The translations under genes were made by a program, and so were the position numbers. Source: Paraburkholderia kururiensis JCM 10599 = LMG 19447 (lineage in GTDB: Bacteria; Pseudomonadota; Gammaproteobacteria; Burkholderiales; Burkholderiaceae). Taken from it: DNA of 64,000 nucleotides. Positions 33,230 to 40,629 of the stretch are shown in pieces (positions within the stretch are counted from its first letter, which is position 1; each line of letters begins with the position of its first letter). The stretch covers positions 62,001 to 126,000 of the forward strand of contig NZ_RJZE01000022.1 in the NCBI RefSeq assembly GCF_003986935.1, given 5' to 3'. The notes under the pieces are model-generated. The model had not been told where the DNA came from. It saw only the letters and a list, made by a program, of their open reading frames with translations, and ran no database searches.

Positions 33230-34234
33230 ATGGACCGGCTTCAGGCCATGCAGGTATTCACTCGGGTGGTCGACACGAACAGCTTCACGCGCGCAGCAGA
33301 AACGCTGGACATGCCCCGCGCCTCGGTCACGACCATCATCCAGAACCTCGAAGCGTTTCTCGGCACCCGTCTCATGCATCGCACGACGCGGCGCCTCTCG
33401 CTCACGCCGGACGGCGCGGCGTACTACGAGCGCTGCGTGCGCATTCTCGCGGACGTGGAGGAAACCGAAGCGGCGTTCCAGAACGGCAGCAAGAAACCGC
33501 ACGGCAAGCTGCGCATCGACATGCCGGGTTCCATCGGACGCCTGCTCGTCATTCCGTCGCTGTGCGAATTTCGTTCGCGCTACCCGGACATCGATCTGCA
33601 ACTCGGCCTCACGGACCGTCCCGTCGATCTGCTTCAGGAAGGCGTGGACTGCGTGATTCGCGTCGGCGCGTTGCAGGACTCGTCGCTCGTCGCGCGCCGC
33701 ATTGGCCTCTTCGAAGGCGTGACGTGTGCGGCGCCCGCGTACATCCAGCGTCACGGTATGCCGAAGTCGCTCGAAGACCTCGAGCAGCATCGTGCGGTCA
33801 ATTACTTCTCGAGCCGCACGGGCCGTGTGATGGATTGGGCCTTCCTCGTGGAGGGCAAGGAAATCGAGGTGAAGATGCAGGCCGCGGTTTCGGTGAACGA
33901 CGCCGACGCCTACGTGACCTGCGGACTCGAAGGCTTCGGTCTCATCCAGCCGGCGCGCTACCAGGTGCTGCCGTATCTGAAATCAGGCGAACTCGTCGAA
34001 GTGCTGCCCGACGAAAAACCGCTGCCCATGCCTATTTCGGTGGTCTACCCGCACTCGCGGCATCTTTCGCCGAAAGTGCGCGTGTTCGTGGACTGGATTG
34101 CCGAAGTGTTCGACCGTTGCCCGCTGCTCTCGGGCCGCGCGGCGCTCGACAAGACCTGCTCGAAGCGCACCTTCGAAGAGCGCGAGTCCAACCCGGATAT
34201 CGATACACCGGTTGTGACGGAGTGGGTAGCCTGA
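33230..34234 (+). CDS. ceoR: LysR-family regulator of the efflux operon (CeoR/BpeT type)
   Basis: This 334-residue LTTR has an N-terminal winged helix (MDRLQAMQVFTRVVDTNSFTRAAETLDMPRASVTTIIQNLEAFLGTRLMHRTTRRLSLTPDG split over residues 1-62) and a substrate-binding domain from about residue 90. It is divergent from llpE with a 173-bp gap, the standard LysR arrangement. In related species the regulator at this position (CeoR, BpeT) activates the pump operon in response to salicylate-like inducers. The ATG at 33230 has a GGAG motif upstream (TTGGAGAATCGC). Confidence 0.93.
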   Translation: MDRLQAMQVFTRVVDTNSFTRAAETLDMPRASVTTIIQNLEAFLGTRLMHRTTRRLSLTPDGAAYYERCVRILADVEETEAAFQNGSKKPHGKLRIDMPGSIGRLLVIPSLCEFRSRYPDIDLQLGLTDRPVDLLQEGVDCVIRVGALQDSSLVARRIGLFEGVTCAAPAYIQRHGMPKSLEDLEQHRAVNYFSSRTGRVMDWAFLVEGKEIEVKMQAAVSVNDADAYVTCGLEGFGLIQPARYQVLPYLKSGELVEVLPDEKPLPMPISVVYPHSRHLSPKVRVFVDWIAEVFDRCPLLSGRAALDKTCSKRTFEERESNPDIDTPVVTEWVA

Positions 34235-34253
34235 ACGCGACCTGAGCGGTACA

Positions 34254-34280
34254 GGCCCGGCACCATGCCGGGCCTTGTGC
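34254..34280. terminator. Bidirectional terminator between ceoR and the nucleoside permease gene
   Basis: GGCCCGGC (34254-34261) and GCCGGGCC (34267-34274) form a perfect 8-bp stem with a 5-nt loop, in the 62-bp gap between convergent genes. T content after it is modest. Confidence 0.75.
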
Positions 34281-34296
34281 TGAAAGGCTGAGCGCC

Positions 34297-35370
34297 TCAG
34301 CGGCCCGGCACGCCTTCGCGCCATTCCGCCCAGTGCGTCGCGATGTCCTGCACGAGCGGATTGCCTGCTCGGTAGAGATTCTCGATGGCAATCGAAAAAC
34401 CGCCCTGCGCCGCGTAGTTCAACAGATTGTCCGCACTCGACTGGCCCGCATAGGGCCGGTCGAAGTCCGATCCCGCACGCAGCACCGCCACGCGGTTGAG
34501 GTCCACGCGGCCCACCGCGGCCGCGCGCGTGAGCGCTTCGTACGTTGCGTTGTCTTCCTGCTGCGTCGTGCAATAGACGCCCTTGCCGTCCGTGAGAATC
34601 TTCGTCCAGTCGCGCGCACGCTCGCCGAGCAGCGTGCCCGACCACCACGTGTCGCCCGCCAACGTATCGCACTGAACCACCGTGGGCGGCTGGTTCGCGG
34701 GGGCGTATCCGTATTTGGCGCGCGCGGCCTGCGCCTGGGCGTTGTCGGAGAGCGTGACGTTGCGTGACAACGCGAACGCCGCATCGGTCAGCTTCGTATT
34801 GAGCTGGAAGACTTCCGTGCGGTAGTCGAGCGGCGGCTTGTCGCTCGGGCTCTTCGTGTTGATGCCGAGATAACCGGTGTTCCAGCCCGACGGAATTTCG
34901 CGTCCGTCGATTTCCCACTGAATGCCGAAGTCGACGAGATACTTCGCCCACGCTGCCGAACCGAGCGTGCCCTGCGCCGGATCGATGCCCGCAATGCCCG
35001 CCACCATGAAGTACGTGTGTCGCAAATCGAAGCGCGGCGAGAATGCGAGCGCCATGATGGACGCTGCCGCATTGGCGTGGCCCATGCCCGTCGTCATCAC
35101 GCAGACGTCCTGTTTGTTGCAGTGAACGGCGGGATAGTCGGGCGAGAGCCCGGCCACCTTGATGTCCTGCCACGGCCCCAGGCGATCGAGCCACACCTGG
35201 CCTTCGGGCCCGAACATCGAGACGATCATCACCTTCACGTGACGGCCCTGGCCTTCGTCGGCCCCCTGCGCGAAGCTGCTTGCATCCTCGGCGTTGGCCG
35301 GCACGGTGGAAACGGCGGCACAGGCAACCAGCGAGAGCGCGGCAACGGCGCTCAATGTACGAGTCATCAT
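34297..35370 (-). CDS. Purine nucleoside permease (NUP family), exported
   Basis: This 357-residue protein has a Sec signal (cleavage near VPANA|ED) and the NUP-family pattern VKVMIVSMFGPEGQVWLDRLG, GMGHANAAASIMAL, and VAGIAGIDPAQGTLGSAAWA. Despite the family name it resembles nucleoside phosphorylases in fold and has no membrane helices apart from the signal, so a periplasmic nucleoside-binding or cleaving role is plausible. The first ATG of the MM pair (35370) is taken, with AAGGA upstream. It is monocistronic, bounded by a terminator. Confidence 0.85.
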   Translation of the reverse strand: MMTRTLSAVAALSLVACAAVSTVPANAEDASSFAQGADEGQGRHVKVMIVSMFGPEGQVWLDRLGPWQDIKVAGLSPDYPAVHCNKQDVCVMTTGMGHANAAASIMALAFSPRFDLRHTYFMVAGIAGIDPAQGTLGSAAWAKYLVDFGIQWEIDGREIPSGWNTGYLGINTKSPSDKPPLDYRTEVFQLNTKLTDAAFALSRNVTLSDNAQAQAARAKYGYAPANQPPTVVQCDTLAGDTWWSGTLLGERARDWTKILTDGKGVYCTTQQEDNATYEALTRAAAVGRVDLNRVAVLRAGSDFDRPYAGQSSADNLLNYAAQGGFSIAIENLYRAGNPLVQDIATHWAEWREGVPGR

Positions 35371-35640
35371 GTTCGTGTCTTCCTTGTGGGTGTCGTACGG
35401 CGGGAGGGAGGCATGCCGTCGTGGCAGCTCGTGCGATTCACGAGCGCAACGGCGACAGCCGCAATGACTGCGGCCGCGGCTCGTCAGGCGCCACCCAGTA
35501 TAGGGGCACGAAATTCTGTTTCGAAGTGCTTTTTCGCGTGCGTAGCCGCGTGTTCGCGGAGCGTGACGCGGCATCGCGATGCGTCGTGATCCGTCGTGAT
35601 GCATCGTGGTTCGTGGCACGCCCCTGGTGGCTCGCGGCCG

Positions 35641-36306
35641 CTAGGGCGTGGCCGCTGCGCCCGAGAGCAGTGCCGCGGCATGGCTCGACCCGGTCTGCTT
35701 CGCGATGTCCCCTGCGGTGAGGCCGCGATTGTCGCGCAGCATGCGGTCGGCGCCGCGGGCAAGCAGCAGCTTCACGGTATCGGCGCGGTCGTAGCCCGCG
35801 GCCCACATCAACGCGGTAAGGTCGTTCTTGTAGAGGCGATTCACGTCCATCCCGGTATCGAGCAGCAGTGTCACGACAGCCGTGTGTCCCTGCCCTGCAG
35901 CGTATTCCATCGCCGTCTTGCCGACGCGGTCGGTGGCGGCCGGGTCGGCCCCGTGCGCGAGCAGCAGTCGAACGATCTCTTCATAGCCGCCATACGACGC
36001 CGCCATGAGCGGCGTGACGCCCTGCACATCGGCCTGCCGCACGTTCGCGCCGTGCTCGACGAGCGTACGCGCCATGCCGGCGAGGCCCTTCTTGCTCGCC
36101 GTGATGAGCGCCGTGTCGCCGATACGGTTACGCGAATCCACGGCGGCGCCTTCGTCCAGCGCCGCGCGAACGGCGGGCTCGTCACTGCTGCGGGCGGCCG
36201 CGAGTAGTTGCTGGTTCAGGGCATCGTCGGCAGCGCTCGCGTAGGCGGCCGCACCCAGTACGCTGCCGAGCAACGTGCGCGTCATCCATATCGCGGTTCG
36301 CTTCAT
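35641..36306 (-). CDS. Exported ankyrin-repeat protein
   Basis: This 221-residue protein has a signal peptide (GSVLGAAAYASA|AD). Five ankyrin repeats follow (residues about 45-210), visible as GDTALITASKKGLAGMARTLVEHGANV, GVTPLMAASYGGYEEIVRLLLAHGADP, and so on. Small periplasmic ankyrin proteins such as AnkB assist catalase or redox enzymes. Here it is 67 bp downstream of a cytochrome c gene and the PQQ dehydrogenase gene on the same strand, so it may serve that enzyme. The ATG has AAAGGGG upstream. Confidence 0.9.
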   Translation of the reverse strand: MKRTAIWMTRTLLGSVLGAAAYASAADDALNQQLLAAARSSDEPAVRAALDEGAAVDSRNRIGDTALITASKKGLAGMARTLVEHGANVRQADVQGVTPLMAASYGGYEEIVRLLLAHGADPAATDRVGKTAMEYAAGQGHTAVVTLLLDTGMDVNRLYKNDLTALMWAAGYDRADTVKLLLARGADRMLRDNRGLTAGDIAKQTGSSHAAALLSGAAATP

Positions 36307-36373
36307 CGTGGAGTCCCCTTTCGTCCAGCCGGCGCGTCCCTCTCGAACAACGTTCCATGAAACATCATCTGCA

Positions 36374-37099
36374 TCACTGAAGATTGGCGATATACGCGGC
36401 GAGGTTGCGGATATCGTCGTCGCTAAGGCCGCGCGATACGCTCGCCATGTTGCCCGCATCGTTGGTGCGCGTGTGCGACCGGAAGTCCTGCAACTGTTTG
36501 ACGATGTACTGCGTGTGCTGGCCCGCCACACGTGGAATCTCGTTCTGGCCGAGAAAGCCGCCGAGGTGGCACATCGTGCACAGCACCTGCGCCGCTTTCT
36601 GGCGGCCCGCATCGATGCTCGCGGCGTCGGCCTTCACGGGCACCGGCACCGGCTTTTGCGCAGCGAAGTAGGCGGCGAGGTCCTGCATGTCCTCTTTCGA
36701 TAGCGTGGCGGCCACCGGGCTCATGCGCGGATCGCTGCGGCGTCCCTCCTTGAAGTCCTTCAATTGCAGATAGAGATAACGCGCCGTCTGCCCCGCGAGG
36801 ATCGGATAGTCGGGATTCGTCGAATTGCCGAGCGGGCCGTGACAAGCCACGCATACTTGCGCCTTCGCTTCGCCCGCGGCCGAGTCGGCGTGTGCGAGGC
36901 AAGGCAAGACGGCCGCGTTGATACACGCCAGCACACCCGCTATGGCCGCGTTACGGACAGATAATCGGCGTCGCAATGCGTATCGCAGATAGACGCGGCA
37001 TGCGGCACATGCCGCATAGGCGGCACGCAGCGCCCGCTCCAGGTGGCGACGCGCGCTGCAACGGTCCAAAGCGGCCTTCGACGAGATCGGCTGAACCAT
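36374..37099 (-). CDS. Di-heme cytochrome c (c4-like)
   Basis: There are two heme motifs, CVACH (residues 83-87) and CTMCH (174-178), each followed by a Met ligand candidate (DPRMSPVA; DAGNMASVS). It is a two-domain class I cytochrome of c4 type, exported. The ATG at 37099 gives a 45-residue Arg/Cys-rich leader. A TTG at 36976 would instead start directly at a good signal peptide (MRRRLSVRNAAIAGVLACINAAVLPCLAHA, in two parts), and I lean towards it. It begins 12 bp after the PQQ dehydrogenase stop and probably takes electrons from that enzyme. Confidence 0.88.
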   Translation of the reverse strand: MVQPISSKAALDRCSARRHLERALRAAYAACAACRVYLRYALRRRLSVRNAAIAGVLACINAAVLPCLAHADSAAGEAKAQVCVACHGPLGNSTNPDYPILAGQTARYLYLQLKDFKEGRRSDPRMSPVAATLSKEDMQDLAAYFAAQKPVPVPVKADAASIDAGRQKAAQVLCTMCHLGGFLGQNEIPRVAGQHTQYIVKQLQDFRSHTRTNDAGNMASVSRGLSDDDIRNLAAYIANLQ

Positions 37100-37111
37100 G
37101 GCCGCATCGCG

Positions 37112-38851
37112 TCAGGGCAACGCAAACACAAGCACGGTGTTGCCGCGCTTGAAGTCGAGCTGCGTATTGCCGCCCGCTGCCACGGCCACGTACTGTTTGC
37201 CGTGAATCGTGTACGACACGGCCGGCGCGTTCACACCCGCGCCGCACTGGAATTCCCAGAGCTTCTTGCCGGTCGATGCATCGAATGCGCGGAAGAGGCC
37301 GTTCCCCTCGCCGTTGAACACGAGACCGCCCGCCGTCGCCAGCACACCGCCGATCAACGGCTGCTCGGTCTTGTAGTCCCACGCCACCTTGCCCGTATCG
37401 ATGTTGACGGCCGAGAGCTTGCCCCATTGCTGTTCGGCCGCAATCGTCTTGAACGCGCCGCCCAGCCAGAGCTTGCTGCCTCCCGGATAGGCGGCGTCTT
37501 CCACCTGATACGTCATGGGCTGATGCAGGTTCGCCGCATACGCGAGCCGCGTCTTCGGGTCGAACGCCATGGGCGACCACTCCACGCCGCCGTTCGCACC
37601 AGGCAACATGCGCGCGCCTTCGGCCGTGGGCAGCGTCCACATGTTCTCCTGCGGGATCATCGCCTCGGAGAAGCGGATCAATCGGCCCGTAGCGCGATCG
37701 TGCACATAGACGTGCCCCGTCTTGCCGCCGTGAATCACGCCTGGAATCATGCGGCCGTTTTCGTCGCGCACGTTGACGAGAATGGGCGGGCTCACGGCGT
37801 CGAGGTCCCAGACGTCGTGCGCGATGTACTGGTAGTGCCACTTGTATTTGCCGGTATCGAGGTCGATCGCCACGAGCGAATCGGTATAGAGGTTGTCGCC
37901 CGGGCGGATCGCACCGTAGAGGTCCGGCGACGGGTTGCCCACCACGAAGAACACCGTGCGCGAGGCGCGGTCGATGGCGGGCGTCATCCAGACACCACCG
38001 CCCAGCGTCTTGTAGAAGTCGCCGCCTTTTTCAGCGAGCTGCTTCTTTTCGGCATCGATGTCGCGCTTCATGTCGCGGCCCGTGGCGTCCTTCGTTGCCC
38101 ACACGCCTTCCTGGCCCGAATCCGGAATCGTGTAGAACGTCCAGAGCAACTGGCCGCTCGCGGCATCGAACGCCTTCACGAAACCGCGAATACCGTACTC
38201 GCCGCCGTTCGTGCCGATCAGCACCTTGTCTTCCACCACGGTGGGCGCCATGGTTTCCGAATAGCCCTGTTCAGGGTCTGCGATCTGGCTTTCCCAGAGC
38301 AGCTTGCCCGTTTTCGCATCCAGCGCGACGAGCTTCGAATCCAGCGTGCCCATGAACAGCCGGTCGCCGGCAATGGCCACGCCGCGGTTGTTCGGTCCGC
38401 AGCAGAACGTCGTGACGGGTCCCATCTTGTGCTTGTAATGCCAGTACTCCTTGCCGCTCACGGCATCCACCGCATAGACGTGATTGAACGACGTGGTGAT
38501 GAACATGATGCCGTGCGAAACGATGGGCGCCGTCTCCATCGACTCGTTCACTGCGGTCTGAAAGATGAACACGGGCTTCAGCTTCGCGACGTTGGTGCGG
38601 TTGATCTGCGTGCCGGGATAGAAGCGCGTCTGCGCATACGAGCCGTTTGCGTGAAGCCAGTCGGCGGCATTGCCCGCTGCGGCATCGAGTTGCTGCTGCG
38701 TGACGGGCGACAGCATGGGCGGCATGGGCGACGCCGTGGTGGTCGCTTCGCTTTCCACTTCCTGAGCGGCCCACGTGGGCGCGGCCCCGAACGTTAGCGT
38801 CAGCGCGACCAGCGACGCGCAGACAAATGACGAGTGATGGATCGTATGCAT
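37112..38851 (-). CDS. PQQ-dependent alcohol-dehydrogenase-type quinoprotein
   Basis: This exported beta-propeller enzyme of about 579 residues has a signal ending PTWA|AQ. It has the vicinal disulfide cysteines C150-C151 (TTFCCGPNNRG) that stack on PQQ, tryptophan-docking repeats such as TGKLLWES and TGKYKWHY, and the catalytic-site stretch HDVWDLDAVSPP (D349, D351). No C-terminal heme domain is present; the separate cytochrome encoded next would be the acceptor. The Asp two residues after the catalytic Asp occurs in lanthanide-type enzymes but also in some calcium ones, so metal is open. ATG 38851 (MHTIHHSS) has AGAGGAGA in front. Confidence 0.92.
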   Translation of the reverse strand: MHTIHHSSFVCASLVALTLTFGAAPTWAAQEVESEATTTASPMPPMLSPVTQQQLDAAAGNAADWLHANGSYAQTRFYPGTQINRTNVAKLKPVFIFQTAVNESMETAPIVSHGIMFITTSFNHVYAVDAVSGKEYWHYKHKMGPVTTFCCGPNNRGVAIAGDRLFMGTLDSKLVALDAKTGKLLWESQIADPEQGYSETMAPTVVEDKVLIGTNGGEYGIRGFVKAFDAASGQLLWTFYTIPDSGQEGVWATKDATGRDMKRDIDAEKKQLAEKGGDFYKTLGGGVWMTPAIDRASRTVFFVVGNPSPDLYGAIRPGDNLYTDSLVAIDLDTGKYKWHYQYIAHDVWDLDAVSPPILVNVRDENGRMIPGVIHGGKTGHVYVHDRATGRLIRFSEAMIPQENMWTLPTAEGARMLPGANGGVEWSPMAFDPKTRLAYAANLHQPMTYQVEDAAYPGGSKLWLGGAFKTIAAEQQWGKLSAVNIDTGKVAWDYKTEQPLIGGVLATAGGLVFNGEGNGLFRAFDASTGKKLWEFQCGAGVNAPAVSYTIHGKQYVAVAAGGNTQLDFKRGNTVLVFALP

Positions 38852-39036
38852 GAAGGTCTCCTCTCTCATGACTTATCGAGGTATTCGTCATGCGAATGCG
38901 GCAATCACCGCGCAATGGAATGATTGCCGGATACGGAATGGCGCATCCCTCTCAAACTGAAGATCCGTTTCCAACCATGGGTTCTTTCGAGCGGGCGGAG
39001 CGACTGCGCTTGCAGAATTAAGCTATCCCAGGAATG

Positions 39037-39056
39037 CTGGCCGGACGTCCGGCCAG
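39037..39056. promoter_or_regulatory. Perfect 20-bp palindrome upstream of the PQQ dehydrogenase gene
   Basis: CTGGCCGGACGTCCGGCCAG is fully self-complementary and lies 186 bp before the PQQ dehydrogenase start. It could be an operator of that operon, or a processing or stability hairpin. Confidence 0.5.
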
Positions 39057-39349
39057 AGGGAAGGCTCCCTCAAGCGTAGGCGAGCCTATTGCGGTTTTCC
39101 AGGGTTTTTCAGGCAGTATTAATACGGGTTTTTCGGCGGGAGATTAAGGCGCGCTAAAGGCGGGAATGCCGCTGCGCGATGTCCCGTTCAAATGTTCCGG
39201 TCTCGATGGACCGGGGGCGACGAGGCGCCTCGCGAAACGCCGTTGCAGCGTTTCGAGCCGACAGGTTCGGCGTTGCAGCAAAGCGCTGCCGCGTGGGGAC
39301 GATCAGGCAGATCGCAAAAAGAGAATCGACGTGCCATGCACCACTGAAT

Positions 39350-39380
39350 GAATTGCGCCGCCCGGGGCACAGCGCAATTC
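39350..39380 (-). terminator. Hairpin after selD
   Basis: GAATTGCGC (39350-39358) and GCGCAATTC (39372-39380) form a 9-bp stem with a 13-nt loop, 13 bp past the selD stop on the minus strand. There is no long T-run, so termination would be weak. Confidence 0.6.
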
Positions 39381-39392
39381 AGTACCCCTCGA

Positions 39393-40484
39393 TCAAACTA
39401 CTTCTACCCGGGCCGCACCTTCTTTCATCTCGCCGATCACGGCCGCGCGCTCGAACCCGTCCGCGTTGAAGATGGCCAGCACTTCATTCACCGCTTCCGG
39501 CGCGCAGGAGACGAGCAGCCCGCCCGACGTCTGCGGGTCGGTAAGCAGCGTGCGGGCCACGTCGGGCAGGCTATCGGCAAGGTGCACCTCTTCTCCATAA
39601 GACGCCCAGTTGCGTCCCGACGCGCCAGTGAAGACGCCTTCGCGCACGAACGCCTCCACGCCGGCGAGCCACGGCAGATCCGCATAGCGCACGCGTGCCG
39701 TAAGCCCCGCGCCGCGCGCCAGTTCCAGCGTGTGACCGAGCAGGCCGAAGCCGGTGACGTCGGTGAGCGCATGTACGCCGGGCAACGCGGCCAGTTGAGT
39801 GCCGGGGCGGTTGAGCTTCGTGGTGGCCGCGATCATGGCGGCGTAGCCGGCCGCGTCGAGCTGGTTCTTTTTCAGTGCAGCAGAGAGCACGCCCACGCCC
39901 AGCGGTTTGCCGAGAATGAGCATGTCCCCCGCCTGGGCTGCGGCATTGCGCTTCACGCGCGACGGATGCACCACGCCCAGCGCCACGAGGCCGTAGATGG
40001 GCTCGACCGAATCGATGGAATGACCGCCCGCCACGGGAATGCCGGCCTGCGTGCAGACGTCCTCGCCACCGCGCAGCACGGCCGCAATCACGTCGTGCGG
40101 CAACACGTTGATCGGCATGCCGACGATGGCGAGCGCAAGGAGAGGCTTGCCGCCCATGGCGTAGACGTCCGAGAGCGCATTGGTCGCCGCGATACGCCCG
40201 AAGTCGTAAGGGTCGTCGACGATGGGCATGAAGAAGTCGGTGGTCGCGACGATGGCCTGCTCGTCGTTGAGACGGTAGACGGCAGCGTCGTCGGCCGTTT
40301 CGGTGCCGACGAGCAGATCGGGAAACGCCGGCAGCGGCGCGACGCGCTTGAGCAGCGACGACAGCACGCCCGGCGCGATCTTGCAGCCGCAGCCGCCGCC
40401 ATGCGAGAGGCTGGTGAGGCGCGGCACGGCGGGCGCGGACGTGTCGCTCGAAACGGAGGATGTCGGATGGGTCAGTTCAGTCAT
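39393..40484 (-). CDS. selD: Selenide, water dikinase (selenophosphate synthase)
   Basis: This 363-residue enzyme makes selenophosphate from selenide and ATP. The N-terminal active-site loop HGGGCGCK contains C32 (equivalent of E. coli Cys17; a Cys, not Sec) and K35. TTDFFMPIVDDPYDFGRIAATNALSDVYAMGG and DPQTSGGLL are family hallmarks. The start is ATG 40484 (MTELTH), with an alternative 9 nt upstream; neither has a strong ribosome site. No selA, selB, mnmH or selenoprotein gene is in the window, so whether it serves selenocysteine or 2-selenouridine cannot be said. Confidence 0.96.
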   Translation of the reverse strand: MTELTHPTSSVSSDTSAPAVPRLTSLSHGGGCGCKIAPGVLSSLLKRVAPLPAFPDLLVGTETADDAAVYRLNDEQAIVATTDFFMPIVDDPYDFGRIAATNALSDVYAMGGKPLLALAIVGMPINVLPHDVIAAVLRGGEDVCTQAGIPVAGGHSIDSVEPIYGLVALGVVHPSRVKRNAAAQAGDMLILGKPLGVGVLSAALKKNQLDAAGYAAMIAATTKLNRPGTQLAALPGVHALTDVTGFGLLGHTLELARGAGLTARVRYADLPWLAGVEAFVREGVFTGASGRNWASYGEEVHLADSLPDVARTLLTDPQTSGGLLVSCAPEAVNEVLAIFNADGFERAAVIGEMKEGAARVEVV

Positions 40485-40629
40485 GACGGGCATCGCCGGC
40501 GAAGGCGTTGGATCGCGGGTGGCATGGAAAAGCGCGTTTGAACGCGGCGCAGCCGCTATTATCGCCAATCGCCGGGCGGAGCGTCCTGGGCCTGTCCCGG
40601 TCCAGGTCACTCCGTCGTCGCCAGCATCC

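Larger units (their letters stand above)
38852..39392. other. 541-bp gap between the PQQ dehydrogenase gene and selD
   Basis: It holds a perfect 20-bp palindrome (39037-39056), an adjoining small hairpin GAGGGA-AGGC-TCCCTC (39056-39071), GTATTAATAC (39116-39125), and a hairpin just past selD (39350-39380). No gene was seen. A search by eye for a selenocysteine tRNA next to selD was negative. Confidence 0.55.

Noticed and set aside
39001..39350. Possible selenocysteine tRNA (selC) next to selD
   Set aside because: No acceptor-stem pairing of the right length, no long variable arm and no TCA anticodon loop could be assembled.
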